Assembly (NCBI GenBank): GCA_964036045.1
Contig: OZ038378.1
Span: 55,982,995 to 56,046,994, forward strand
Source of the DNA: Eutreptiella sp. 'Long Island Sound 2002'
Lineage: Eukaryota > Euglenozoa > Euglenophyceae > Eutreptiales > Eutreptiaceae
Length of the DNA stretch: 64,000 bases
Direction: 5' to 3'
Shown: piece after piece, positions 34,670 through 46,079 of the stretch
Numbering within the stretch: the stretch's first letter is position 1
How the letters are laid out: each line of letters begins with the position of its first letter
Translations under genes and position numbers: made by a program
The notes under the pieces: generated by a model
The model's database searches: none
Told to the model about the DNA's origin: nothing
What the model saw: the letters and a program-made list of their open reading frames with translations, nothing else

Positions 34670-35490
34670 AACCCATTCACCAAGTAGTGACAGTGGATGC
34701 CTCAGCCTTATGAACCCATGCCAGCACCTCTTTTTTTTTCCTCATCCAAAATTTGCAACAATGGTGGTAGTGCTGCCAAACAAGGATGGGCCTCCTTGTA
34801 CTGCACATCCATGGCTACATCACCCGCACTGTCTCAGGATCCCCACGTTGGGGAAGAGGTGGCCCATAGGTCTTGGCCAAGTGGCACCATCCTGGGCCCA
34901 GAGGGGGGGGGGGGGGGGGCTTGGTTTGGCTGAGCCGAGTTGCCCGTGCCCAGTGCTCCTGGCAGTTGGGCCGGGATACCTGCAACCGTTGTCTGTGCAA
35001 AAGGCAAACAAGAGAAAGGGTTGAGAGTTGGACTCCTTCCAGGTTTGGGTCTCCCACCACAAAGGGCTCACGGTGTGCTGCCGCGAAGGGGGCATCTCAT
35101 AAAGGATCACCCCTGTCCCACTCGGAAGATCCGGCCCCTGCACATCCTGAGCTCATCGGGAACCAGCTTCGTCCGCCAAATGGCCCCTTCTAACCCCAGT
35201 CCACATGGTCCATATATGCAGTGCCGGACACCAATGGCGTGACTTGCCCACATCTGCGTCGTTTTGCATCCTCAAACAACAAGAATACAGTCAGAAAAAA
35301 CACATTGGTGCCATGATGCTTTGAGTGCATCAGTACCAGCAGCGTACCCGTCTCTTGGACTCTCTCCTGCCATTCCAGCCAGGGCTCCAGAGGTACGTGG
35401 ACTCAACAACTATGTGCTGACAGTTGAGGCCACTCAAAGCCGACTGGAATAGTTGATGCCATTTCTCAACAGGCAAAACTGGGAGTTAAC
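34670..35490. other. No gene recognised
   Basis: It holds a G run at about 34903-34918 and otherwise no repeats or motif-bearing frames. Confidence 0.4.
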
Positions 35491-35745
35491 ATGTGTGTCC
35501 AAAAGTACCAGCACGCAGCCCATCCAGACCTCTGTGTGAGCACAACAAACAGCAGGGAAGAGGGCAAAGCACCGCCAATGTGGTGTGCTCACCCACAGTC
35601 TGCTCCAGTGGATTCCAGAAACGCTGTCTTTGACGGGTGCTTGGGGGCCTGCTTGTGGTGTACGTTTGGTGACCACAAGATGTGCCTCTGGCAGCATCAA
35701 CCCATTTGTGACTCAAAACTAAGGGCCATCGTCAGGGGATGGATC
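35491..35745. repeat. Dispersed repeat, copy 1 (partner at 52739-52990)
   Basis: About 240 bp shared with 52739-52990: ACGCAGCCCATCC, AGCACAACAAACAGCAGGGA and GGTGTGCTCACC in the same order. Identity is roughly 80-85% by eye. Neither copy has a known coding function. Confidence 0.7.
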
Positions 35746-36768
35746 TAATTTTTGTGTCATCCTGTGGTGGGCGTCATGCAATTGGGCCCCCCATTTTTTG
35801 GGGGGACACACTTTGTGTGTTTCATCACTCTGTCATAGGCCAACATACCCCTTAACACCCCCCCCCCTCTCTCTCCACCCCTTCCCCGAACCTCTGTTAA
35901 ACAACCAGTCCCAGTAAAGGAGACGAACAAAAGTCAGTGAAACACACAGGGCCACCGACAGCACTGCTTGGAAATCTTATTTTTTCAATTTTGACCATCT
36001 CTTCTTTGTTCAACGTGCTGTTTGATGGTTGGATGCCTAGGCAGGCAGGGTTCCCTTGCCCTACAAGGGGGGGGGGGGACGCCCAAGCACTCATGGGGTC
36101 CAAAGAAAGCAAGGTGGGATTTAAAAACAGAAACCTGTAAGCTCCTCTCTTGAGCTCCCCGCTTGGGCCACCCCATTCTTGTGCCCCGTGGCTTTGGCTT
36201 CCACGCATTTGGACAATCAACAGGGAAGGGAATAGTTTAACAAACTTTTCAAAGGAATAGCAGTTAGTAGAAGCTGACACACTGGTGTCTGCATGCATGA
36301 TGCCTATCTGTATGCACTACTTTTTATCTGTGACTGTTTTGACCTTCAATTGTGCCCCCCCCCCCCCCCCGCCACCCCACGACCCTGTCGGCCCAAATTT
36401 CAGCCACCACAAAGCGAGGGTGCAGGCCGTGGGCTGGTTCCCCTTGGGGACCAGGAAACAGGAGAGCAGACCTTTTGCTGCCCCTACCCCCCCCACCCCC
36501 AACAGAAAGGGGGCCGGACTGAAAGCAGGCCCGGCACCCCCCCTCCCCCAAGCAAGCCCTCCCCCTGCCCCTGCCCCACTCACACCTCCCTGCCCTGGCA
36601 GCGCCAGTGGGCCGTCCCACGGCTGCCCTCCTACCCTCCACCCTCCCCCGGGAGCGCCTGTGGGCGATCCCACAGCTGCGCTCCACCTTCCCCCCTCTCC
36701 AGCGGCGTCTGTGGGCGATCCCACGGCTGCTCTTGCTCCCTCCCCCTCACAAGCCGGCCCCTTATACC

Positions 36769-36845
36769 GCCGGCCGAGTGGCCGAGCGGTCAACCCCATG
36801 AACTGCTGGGTGGCAGTCGCGGGTTCGAGTCCCTTCCTTCCCCTT
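36769..36845 (+). tRNA. tRNA-like pol III unit 1 (Ser/Leu type, probably a pseudogene)
   Basis: The A box TGGCCGAGCGG (36779-36789) and B box GGTTCGAGTCC (36822-36832) match consensus at every position and in tRNA spacing. The GTGGCCGAG start is typical of Ser/Leu tRNAs. The middle ACTGC...GCAGT hairpin leaves a 6-nt loop, the T stem has only three good pairs and no clean acceptor stem is visible. I therefore favour a tRNA-derived promoter or SINE head rather than a working tRNA. Confidence 0.45.
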
Positions 36846-37300
36846 GTACCCCCAACGCACAACACAGGAAATACAGAATAGGTAGCTGTACTACACGTAA
36901 CTGTATTTTGCCTGCTTGTATTACCTACCTACCTACCAGTGCAATAGGGTATATTGTATTACTGCCAGTACTGTATCTCCGTGACCCCTCCCCTACCGCC
37001 CCCCACAGCACATCTGCAGGTGCTTCCACTCACAGAACCTGAGGAACGGGAGCCCCGACGGTGCCCCACACAGGTGGACCTCCCTCCCCCCTGCCCCGGC
37101 CCCTGCCCCTCTCGCCCCTCCCTGCCTCGATTGCAGCAGTGGGCTGTCCCACGGCTGCCCACCTACCCTCCACCCTCCCCCGGGAGCGCCTGTGGGCGAT
37201 CCCACAGCTGCGCTCCACCTTCCCCCCTCTCCAGCGGCGCCTGTGGGCGATCCCACGGCTGCTCTCCCCCCCTGCCCCTCACAACCCGCCCCATTATACC

Positions 37301-37377
37301 GCCGGCCGAGTGGCCGAGCGGTCAACCCCATGAACTGCTGGGTGGCAGTCGCGGGTTCGATTCCCTTCCTTCCCCTT
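37301..37377 (+). tRNA. tRNA-like pol III unit 2
   Basis: A box 37311-37321 and B box GGTTCGATTCC at 37354-37364, as in unit 1; same weak stems. Confidence 0.45.
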
Positions 37378-38178
37378 GTACCCCCAACACACAACACAGG
37401 AAATACAGAATAGGTAGCTGTACTACACGTAACTGTATTTTACCTGCTAGTATTACCTACCTACCAGTGCAATAGGGTATATTGTATTACTGCCAGTACA
37501 GTATCTCCGTGACCCCTCCCCTACCGCCCCCACAGCGCATCTGCAGGTGCTTCCTCTCACAGAACCTGAGGAGTGGGAGCCCCGACGGTGCCCCGCACAG
37601 GTGAACCTCCCTCCCCCCTGCCCCGGCCCCTGCCCCTCTTGCCCCTCCCTGCCTCGACTGCAGCAGTGGACTGTACCACGGCTGCCCACCTACCCTCCAC
37701 CCTCCCCCTGGAGCGCCAGTGGGCGAACACACCACTGCACACCCTCCTGTTATGATACCGGATCTCTGTGCCCCCCACCCCTCCCGCCCACTGCTAGTAT
37801 TACCTACCTACCTACCAGTGCAATAGGGTATATTGTATTATTGCCAGTGCTGTATCTCCGTGACCCCTCCCCTACCGCCCCCCACAGCACATCTGCAGGT
37901 GCCTCCACTCGCAGAACCTGAGGATGGGAACCTCGACGGTGCCCCACACAGGTGGACCTCCCTCCCCCCTGCCCCGGCCCCTGTCCCTCTCGCCCCTCCC
38001 TGCCTCGACTGCGGCAGTGGGCTGTCCCACGGCTGCCCACCTACCCTCCATCCCCCCCCGGGAGCGCCTGTGGGCGATCCCACAGCTGCGCTCCACCTTC
38101 CCCCCTCTCCAGCGGCGCCTGTGGGCGATCCCACGGCTGCTCTCCCCCCCTGCCCCTCACAACCCGCCCCATTATACC

Positions 38179-38255
38179 GCCGGCCGAGTGGCCGAGCGGT
38201 CAACCCCATGAACTGCTGGGTGGCAGTCGCGGGTTCGATTCCCTTCCTTCCCCTT
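38179..38255 (+). tRNA. tRNA-like pol III unit 3
   Basis: A box 38189-38199 and B box 38232-38242, identical to unit 2 over the core. Confidence 0.45.
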
Positions 38256-39056
38256 GTACCCCCAACACACAACACAGGAAATACAGAATAGGTAGCTGTA
38301 CTACACGTAACTGTATTTTACCTGCTAGTATTACCTACCTACCAGTGCAATAGGGTATATTGTATTACTGCCAGTACAGTATCTCCGTGACCCCTCCCCT
38401 ACCGCCCCCACAGCGCATCTGCAGGTGCTTCCTCTCACAGAACCTGAGGAGTGGGAGCCCCGACGGTGCCCCGCACAGGTGAACCTCCCTCCCCCCTGCC
38501 CCGGCCCCTGCCCCTCTTGCCCCTCCCTGCCTCGACTGCAGCAGTGGACTGTACCACGGCTGCCCACCTACCCTCCACCCTCCCCCTGGAGCGCCAGTGG
38601 GCGAACACACCACTGCACACCCTCCTGTTATGATACCGGATCTCTGTGCCCCCCACCCCTCCCGCCCACTGCTAGTATTACCTACCTACCTACCAGTGCA
38701 ATAGGGTATATTGTATTATTGCCAGTGCTGTATCTCCGTGACCCCTCCCCTACCGCCCCCCACAGCACATCTGCAGGTGCCTCCACTCGCAGAACCTGAG
38801 GATGGGAACCTCGACGGTGCCCCACACAGGTGGACCTCCCTCCCCCCTGCCCCGGCCCCTGTCCCTCTCGCCCCTCCCTGCCTCGACTGCAGCAGTGGGC
38901 TGTCCCACGGCTGCCCACCTACCCTCCATCCCCCCCCGGGAGCGCCTGTGGGCGATCCCACAGCTGCGCTCCACCTTCCCCCCTCTCCAGCGGCGCCTGC
39001 GGGCGATCCCACGGCTGCTCTCCCCCCCTCCCCCTCGCAACCCGCCCCATTGTACC

Positions 39057-39133
39057 GCCGGCCGAGTGGCCGAGTGGTCAACCCCATGAACTGTTGGGTG
39101 GCAGTCGCGGGTTCGATTCCCTTCCTTCCCCTT
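39057..39133 (+). tRNA. tRNA-like pol III unit 4
   Basis: A box TGGCCGAGTGG at 39067-39077 (one change that still fits consensus) and B box at 39110-39120. The central hairpin has GAACTGTTGGG instead of GAACTGCTGGG, which weakens it. Confidence 0.45.
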
Positions 39134-39592
39134 GTACCCCCAACACACAACACAGGAAATACAGAATAGGTAGCTGTACTACACGTAACTGTATTTTGCC
39201 TGCTAGTATTACCTACCTACCTACCTACCAGTGCAATAGGGTATATTGTATTACTGCCAGTACTGTATCTCCGTGACCCCTCCCCTACCGCCCCCCACAG
39301 CACATCTGCAGGTGCTTCCACTCACAGAACCTGAGGAACGGGAGCCCCGACGGTGCCCCACACGGGTGGACCTCCCTCCCCCCTGCCCCGTCCCCTGCCC
39401 CTCTCGCCCCTCCCTGCCTCGATTGCAGCAGTGGGCTGTCCCACGGCTGCCCACCTACCCTCCACCCTCCCCCGGGAGCGCCTGTGGGCGATCCCACAGC
39501 TGCGCTCCACCTTCCCCCCTCTCTAGCGGCGCCTGTGGGCGATCCCACGGCTGCTCTCCCCCCCTGCCCCTCACAACCCGCCCCATTATACC

Positions 39593-39669
39593 GCCGGCCG
39601 AGTGGCCGAGCGGTCAACCCCATGAACTGCTGAGTGGCAGTCGCGGGTTCGATTCCCTTCCTTCCCCTT
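39593..39669 (+). tRNA. tRNA-like pol III unit 5
   Basis: A box 39603-39613 and B box 39646-39656; one change in the loop (TGAGTGG). Confidence 0.45.
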
Positions 39670-39849
39670 GTACCCCCAACACACAACACAGGACATACAG
39701 AATAGGTAGCTGTACTACACGTAACTGTATTGTGCCTGCTAGTATTACCTGCCTACCTACCAGTGCAATAGGGTATATTGTATTACTGCCAGTACTCTCT
39801 GTCCGTGCAGCGCCAGAGGGCGTTCCCACGGCTGCACTCCTCTCCTCCC

Positions 39850-40833
39850 CTCCCTCAACACAGTAATCCTAAATTAGATAACTGTATTACCTTGGGGACA
39901 CTTTACGGCATTGCCCGCTGGTACTACCTACCTGCATAATGGCACTCTCGTATGCATTGTGTTGCCCTTGCTTGTGCCATAGGGTGTATTGTATTACCGG
40001 TACCGAATCTCCGTGCCTCCCGCCTACCCGCCCACTGCTACAGGGTACAGATGCATCGCTGCATGGAAGCAGGGGAGCGGGAGCCCCGACGGTGCCCCGC
40101 ACAGGTGGTCCTCCCTCCCCCCTGCCCCCTTTGGCACTGCCCCTCCCCCCTACCCCTGCAACGGTACCTGTGACGGTTCTGTACCTAGCATGTGCCGTGC
40201 ACCATGCCCCATGCCCCATGCCAGCACAAGCACGTCCGCACTAGGAGGTGTATACCCCGCTCTTGCACCGCATGGTTCGAGGGTGAGTGCGGTGCGCCTG
40301 AGCCTAACTTCCCCAAAGCGAGGCACTCCGTGGGCCCCTAAGGCCCTCTTCGGATCGGGAAGACAAGCCCAAAGCCCAAAGCCCCGCCACCCCACGAAAG
40401 GAACAAACAGTTGAGAACAGTATTTTTCAACACCATTTGCAGCAGCCGGCATTGCCTGCTAGTGGAATGAAATCCCACCCCTCTTCCCACTTGTGTTTCC
40501 TCCAGCCCCACCATTTGCATCACTATCCCTGCCCCTCTTCAGCTGTGTTTCTTACCATCTCCAAACATTCATCCAAATGATGGCGGCGATTTGTGAGCAC
40601 TGTGGGTTTCCAACGAATTCACATGGCTGTTGCACAAAAGGGAAGCTACAGTGCCCACATTGTGAAGCTACCGTTGACCCCATTGTAGATGCAAGCAGGT
40701 TTGGGGTTGGGGGTTGCACATGTCACTATCTCTATAGGCCCCCTTGCCCCCTTGAAAGGACACCCCCCACCTGCCCAAGAGCGGACCCAATGTGAGAGGA
40801 TGAAGAAAGGAGAACAAATGGTAAATAATATTC
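39850..40833. other. No gene recognised
   Basis: It contains degraded pieces of the preceding array (GGTGCCCCGCACAGGTGG near 40092). No motif-bearing frame was found. Confidence 0.4.
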
Positions 40834-41060
40834 TAAATAGCATCCATCTATTAATAGCATCTATCCAAAGACCTCCAAGAATTAACAACATATATCCATG
40901 GACCCCAAGAATTAGCAGCATCCATCCAAACCTCCAAGAATAAACAACATCCATGCAGAGACCTCGAGGAATTAGTAGCATCCATGCGGAGACCTCCAAG
41001 AATTAACAACATCCATCCAAAGGCCTGAAGCAACTAGCAGCATCCATCCAAAGACAACCC
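40834..41060. repeat. Minisatellite, about 29-bp unit, 7-8 copies
   Basis: The motif AATTARCARCATCCATCCA followed by AAGACCTCCAAG recurs with substitutions. Frames through it (both strands) are repetitive only. Confidence 0.8.
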
Positions 41061-41667
41061 GAGACCACCAACCAATTGTAATCCTCTGCCCCCATCAAAA
41101 ATGCTCTATGTGTGCTTGATTTGTGTTGTCACGGTGCATTCATTTCTCCTTTGAATTTCAGTTCTGACACCCATGCACTGAGTTTCATGGCAGATGTCAA
41201 TGAGCACATCCTGTTCAACTACTTCATTGAGCATGGGCCGAAATACACCAATTGTTCAATCAAGAGGGCTATACAGACCAAGGGGGGGGGGGGGTAGCCA
41301 CGGGCTATACATCAACTTCCTCCCACTTTCCGGCCAATTTCAGGGAGGGGGGGGGCGGGTCTTGGGGGGGGGGGGGGGGGTTCTTGGGGCTAGCCGGATG
41401 GGGGGGGAGGGGCTAGACCCCGGCATATATGGCTCAAAATGACCGCCTCATCACGCTCATCCTTTTATGGTAGGTATTTTGGGGAAAATTTTTTGCAACA
41501 ACGGGGGGCGGCATGGTAGGTGGTGTACTTTTGTCTAAGGGCATAGTACCCCCGAGTCAATTCCCAGCCACTGTTGCCAGTGGCGCTCCACCCAAGCCGA
41601 ACCATGCTTGGTTTCAAGAAAGAGTTGATGTATGTTTTGAAGCAACCAACACCAACAAGGGGACAAA

Positions 41668-41870
41668 ATCAGAATTGGCTGCCTCACCCCCACCTTCTCA
41701 GGGCCCCACAAGTGGGCAGAAGTGCTACATAACCCCTGCATTCTCGGGGGTCCCCAAGAAAGGGACAAAATCAGAAATGGCTGCCTCACCCCTGCCTTCT
41801 CGGGGGCCCACAAGTGGGCGGAAATGCTACATGGCCCCTGCATTCTCGGGGGTCCCCAACAAAGGGGACA
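41668..41870. repeat. Diverged relatives of the 85-bp minisatellite, two units
   Basis: Two adjacent units share AAATCAGAAT/AAATGGCTGCCTCACCCC, CCCACAAGTGGGC and GCTACATAACCCCTGC with the array at 1-3682, but carry a GGGCCC segment and a different tail. A single further relative (AATCAGAATTGGCTACCTCA) lies at 51418-51468. Confidence 0.75.
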
Positions 41871-41934
41871 GAATCAAAGCACAAAATAAAATAAGACTGA
41901 AAAAATTTTCTATTATGTCCTTGATCCTATCTAG

Positions 41935-42004
41935 GGTCCACTAGGGATTGAACCCATGACCTTAAAGTCGCAGAGGCACTGTTTTACCCACTAGGGTATG
42001 GGCC
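41935..42004 (-). tRNA. tRNA-like sequence, probably a SINE head or pseudogene
   Basis: On the minus strand GGCCCAT...GTGGACC forms an acceptor stem with one mismatch. An A-box-like TAGTGGGTAAAA and a perfect B box GGTTCAATCCC follow in tRNA order over 70 nt. The anticodon arm does not pair well. Its loop CTTTAAG would place TTA in the anticodon position, but with so poor a stem this should not be trusted. The sequence resembles tRNA-Lys-derived SINE heads. Confidence 0.45.
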
Positions 42005-42265
42005 ATCTCTGAACAACCACCACACAGGGGTGGTATTGACATTGGGTCCAATTTGGTTTTCATCCATTATTGGGTTCTCCTAAAAAACCTGAGTATTTTG
42101 AGTATAGACACATGGGGTGAAAACCCATTTTTTCACCCTCTACTAGATCAAGCAAATTTTCCTTAGGGTGCCTTTCGCGCCCATGGCTTTGCACTTTCTA
42201 GCCAAATTCTAGGGAGGGGGGGGGGGTCGACGTCAAGCACGTGCGCCCGGCGCCCCCCCCCCCCC

Positions 42266-43290
42266 GTGGTACAGATGTCATTGACATCATCCGATGAGAC
42301 CTCAAGACAACCGGAGTACCAGACCTGCCCCATCAAAGGGGGCAGATTCATGGTGAAGACGTTGGCACGTATCTATCAATCAAGCATAGGCATATCAATA
42401 GACCATAGAACACTACCAATTGACGTGCCACGAAGCCCCCCCATTTACCTTGGACCGTGGGCGCAGCGCTGCCATCGTTGTGTTGGGGAAATTTTGAAGT
42501 CATATGAGGTGTCCACATCTCTCAAAGATGCCAAGAGGAAGCAGCCTGTGGTGCTGCAACGTTTTGCTTGTGGTGTCAACATTTGGTGTCAACATTTGGG
42601 GTCAACATTTGGTGTCAACATTTGGTGTCAACATTTGGTGTCAACATTTGGTGTCAACATATCCCCACACAATATGTCATTGCCGGAGGGTGCGCTTTTC
42701 CAACAGTACCTCAAGGAATACGAGAGAAATTTGGTGTTCCAATTTGCATCGTTCGAAAGTGAGGCAAAAATCACCAACGTAGACCGCACGTTCCTGTAGT
42801 ATGCAATGTTCTTGTACTGGGCAAGTGCTATTTTCGGGAGCTTTGTGGGATAAGCACGTTTTGCTGGACCGCGCGATGCCAAATGGTTTCGGAGGTCAAC
42901 GATTTGGTCATGTCTTAAAGGCTGCCACATGAGAAGCATTCTTGCTCGGCATGTGGCCCAGGACACCTTCGCCATTTGCAGAAGGTCTAAAAAAAGAACC
43001 GTTGAAGTGTGCAAAATTCTCGAGCTGTACGATACTATTGTTCTCATTGATGGCAACAACAAAGTATGCCGAACAATTTGCCAGTTTCAAAAAGGTCTCA
43101 AGAAAAGAGATCCTCACATTGGTCTCAACATCGGTCATCCATGTACCCACACCCCATTACGGCAAATTAGGCTCCATGATGAGCACCAAGGGGTATCCAA
43201 CAATGGCTCGGAGAGATCCAATGTGGGTTGTACTATTGAAGACGACCCTCCCCAGCTTTATGCACATGATGTCGATGTGTTGGAGCCACT
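42266..43290 (+). pseudogene. Decayed unknown coding region
   Basis: An open frame at 42266-42799 reads as protein apart from an internal tandem repeat of GTGTCAACATTTG at 42575-42660. It ends LKEYERNLVFQFASFESEAK and NVDRTFL before a UAG. A second frame then reads GALWDKHVLLDRAMPNGFGG, QRFGHVLKAAT, a UGA, EAFLLGMWPRTPSPFAEGLK and KKVSRKEILTLVSTSV, ending around 43290. The two halves probably belong to one protein broken by a frameshift and two stops. I recognise no family; a transposon protein is possible. Confidence 0.35.
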
Positions 43291-43533
43291 CATAACTCAA
43301 GGATCTCTCCACTTACTTACATTGCGAATGTGCGAAAATTTGATTCCTTCATGTGTGTATGGACACACATTGTAGTTGCACGCAACAACATTAGCCTTGT
43401 TGGAGGAGACATTTTTGCCAACGCCGTAGACAACCCTAGTTTCAAACCTTCCAAGGAGTGCCGTGACATCCAAAGACCTGGCGCCCTTCTAGTGTGGATC
43501 CTTCGTTCAAGGAGGTCAAATCATTTTGTCTGC

Positions 43534-44013
43534 TCATACGCTCCTCAAACTCAACAAGGGCTTGGACAATGCCATGGGGCCCCTCCCCACCCACAAGCTC
43601 AGACATAGGTATGACAACCCCAAATGGACGACTTTCTTAACAAAACCTTGAGCAGATACACTTTCCACAACCGTCTTTTGTGGCCCTTGTTGCTGCCTAG
43701 GGTGGTTGGTTGCTTGCTTGTGATCTTGTGCTTCCGGTTGCCTTTTCTGCCACGGCTTTCTTGGTGGCAAAGCATGTTGCTTGCCTTGGTCGGTTGTTGC
43801 CGTATACAGCTGCACACATAATTTTGCTTGGTAGTCGATGTCATTATGACCATCACCGTCAGGCGTGAGCACGAAGCATGTCTCGTCGCCAAGCATGAGG
43901 ACAAGTTCACCTTTAGGTACAATATTAGGCTTATTGGAGATCACACAGGGGCCGTCTCCTCGCTTTTGTATGTGACCCCCCCCCCCGGGTAGAAGTGGGC
44001 CGAAGGCCTCCAA
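43534..44013 (-). pseudogene. Unknown frame with a partly duplicated N-terminal segment
   Basis: The minus frame includes KPNIVPKGELVLMLGDETCF, LTPDGDGHNDIDYQAK and a polar Gln/Lys-rich tail. The first ~50 codons are repeated at 43941-44336 because the DNA is tandemly duplicated. No family is recognised, and the upstream part is a G/C-run. It may be an exon remnant carried inside a repeat. Confidence 0.25.
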
Positions 44014-44425
44014 GGGGGAGGGGGGGGGGGCATTGGAGGTGGGGGTTCAGGGAGGGGTGATGGGAGGGGGGGCGGGAGGGTCGGTTGGGGGGGAGGGGCT
44101 CTAGATGGGGCAATTTGGGGTGGTGGTTTTGCTTGGTAGTCGATGTCATCATGACCATCACCGTCAGGCGTGAGCAGGAAGCATGTCTCGTCGCCAAGCA
44201 TGAGGACAAGTTCACCTTTAGGTACAATATTAGGCTTATTGGAGATCACACAGGGGCCGTCTCCTCGCTTTTGTATGTGACCCCCCCCCGGTAGAAGTGG
44301 GCCGAAGGCCTCCAAGGCGGAGGGGGGGGGGGGCATTGGAGGGGGGGTTCAGGGAGGGGTGATGGGAGGGGGGGCGGGAGGGTCGGTTGGGGGGGAGGGG
44401 CTCCAGGTGGGGCAAATTGGGGTGG
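43822..44425. repeat. Tandem duplication of about 305 bp
   Basis: Both copies contain TTTTGCTTGGTAGTCGATGT, GGCGTGAGCA, TCTCGTCGCCAAGCATGAGG, GGTACAATATTAGGCTTATT and then the G-run block with GGGTTCAGGGAGGGGTGATG. Divergence is small. Confidence 0.85.
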
Positions 44426-44701
44426 TGGTGGTGGGGGGGGGGGGCACAGGCTCGCCTTACCTCCCCTTGCCCTCCCTCTAGCCATACCACCACCATAAAC
44501 CTAACCCTTACCTTTTCAGCAAGCTGGTTTGGCCATGCCAGCCATGTTGATTGGGCTGAACAAGATCCCCAAAATTTTGTTCATGGCTGCTTTTGCCACA
44601 TCATTGCTCTCCATTTTGGACCCCAACAATCACTCTAACCCTAGCGTAGGGTGACAGCTAGGGCTAGGGTTAGGGCTAGGATTAAGGTTAGGGTTAGGGT
44701 T

Positions 44702-46079
44702 ACGGAGCTGGTGGAACCAAACTTCGTTTTATAAGGTTCTTTAGTGTCTAGGGTGGACCTAACAGGTTTGGCAAACAAGCAACAAGCAAGCAGCAAGCAA
44801 GCAAGCAGCAAGCAACAAGCATGCGCAAGATGGGCAAAAATCATAGCTCCATCGTGGTGCTTCGGATTCAGACTAATTTTGGTGGATGCTACCTATGGGT
44901 GTGAGGGACAACCACACAAAGTATGAGGCAAAACCTCAACGGTGGCGGCCAAGAACAAGCGTTGCAAGTGCCGGACCTCCATTTCAAAATCTGCAATTTC
45001 GGGCCAAAATCAGCCTTTGTCCAAAACCGCCCTACAACATACTGAAAACGGCTAAATAAGGGAAATGGTGGCTGCTATACACATGGAGCTGGACTTCCCC
45101 GTGGCGAAGGGCCCGCTTGGGCCCTCTGACTCCACAAAAGGTCCGCGAACCACCCCCAAAAAGGCCCCCAAAAGGCCGAGAATTTGTGCACAATGGCCGT
45201 TGACACCCGAAAATAAAAAATCGGACCATATATTGGGCTACGTGGCTCAAAACATGATTTGAAGCGCACCTAACCCACCCGCAACCACCCACTTTGGTGG
45301 TTTCCACCACTTAAAATTGCCCGAAACGACGCCTGGACCCCAGTACCTATGCCCAATGGGCTACGACGAGCTGCGAGAGGCAGCCCAAAGAGGTGGGTGC
45401 CAAAATGGGTTAACAAAGTCCACCGGGTGCAAAAAAAACAAGACTTTTTTTCAAAAATGATTCTAGATCACATGGAATGCCAAAACAAGTGTTTTGGTGT
45501 GTTTTGAGCTCATGGTGGCCTGTTTTGGACCTCCTGGAATCACAAAGTGCTTTGAAAAAAAATGGGACAAAAAATGGGTCAAAAATGGGTCAAAAACGTG
45601 TTTGTCCAAAAATGATCCTGGACCATTTGGGGTGCACAAACAAGTGAAATGAGCCCATTTTAAGCCCATTGCAAGCCATTTTGGCCCCGCCATGATCACA
45701 AAATGCTTTGAAAATGGGCTGTTCTGGGACCAAAAATCAGTCGAAAAAGATCAAAAATGTGTTTTTCCAAAGATATTTTTGGACTATTTGGGGTGCGCAA
45801 ACAAATGGAATGAGCCCATTTTGAGACCATGTTGAGCAATTTTGGCCCCTTTCAAGGCCGAAAGGGCCTTGAAAATGGGCCAACTTGGGACCACAAATGG
45901 CTCAAAAATGGGTCAAAACCATGGTTTTCCAAAAATGATCCTAGTCTAGTTGTGGTGCCCAAACGGATGAATACAATTCATTTTGAGTCCCTTTTGAGCC
46001 GCTCTCATCCACTTTCCGGTGCGTACTTCATTTGCTGTTAAAGTCTCCTGGACAATGTTCCTTCCCCCATCAGCTCGGT
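44702..46079 (+). mobile_element. Non-coding repeat element, copy B
   Basis: Ends: ACGGAGCTGGTGG at 44702-44714 and CCATCAGCTCGGT at 46067-46079. The AGCAAGCAAGC run, the TTTAGTGTCTAGGGTGGACC block and the ACCTCAACGGTGGCGGCC block match copy A in order. The 45440-46000 part holds about four tandem units of 110-125 bp rich in AAAAATGGGTCAAAA and CATTTGGGGTGC. Telomere-like tracts flank both ends. No coding capacity. Confidence 0.6.

Larger units (their letters stand above)
36600..39830 (+). repeat. Tandem array of 533-bp and 878-bp units carrying a tRNA-like sequence
   Basis: Five tRNA-like cores start at 36769, 37301, 38179, 39057 and 39593, so spacings are 532, 878, 878 and 536 bp. The two 878-bp units are nearly identical; a 78-codon frame at 37453 and 38331 is the same in both. 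The long unit contains an extra piece of about 345 bp. Other shared landmarks are TGTGGGCGATCCCAC, CAATAGGGTATATTGTATTA and ACCTACCTACC. Long frames on both strands here are by-products of the repeat. The array extends in reduced form to about 39850. Confidence 0.85.

Noticed and set aside
36769-39669. Cluster of five functional tRNA genes
   Set aside because: A and B boxes are good, but the acceptor stem, T stem and anticodon loop do not form a normal tRNA.
36293-39866. Many 100-250-codon frames on both strands
   Set aside because: They follow the tandem repeat, are Pro/Gly-rich and run through the tRNA-like cores.
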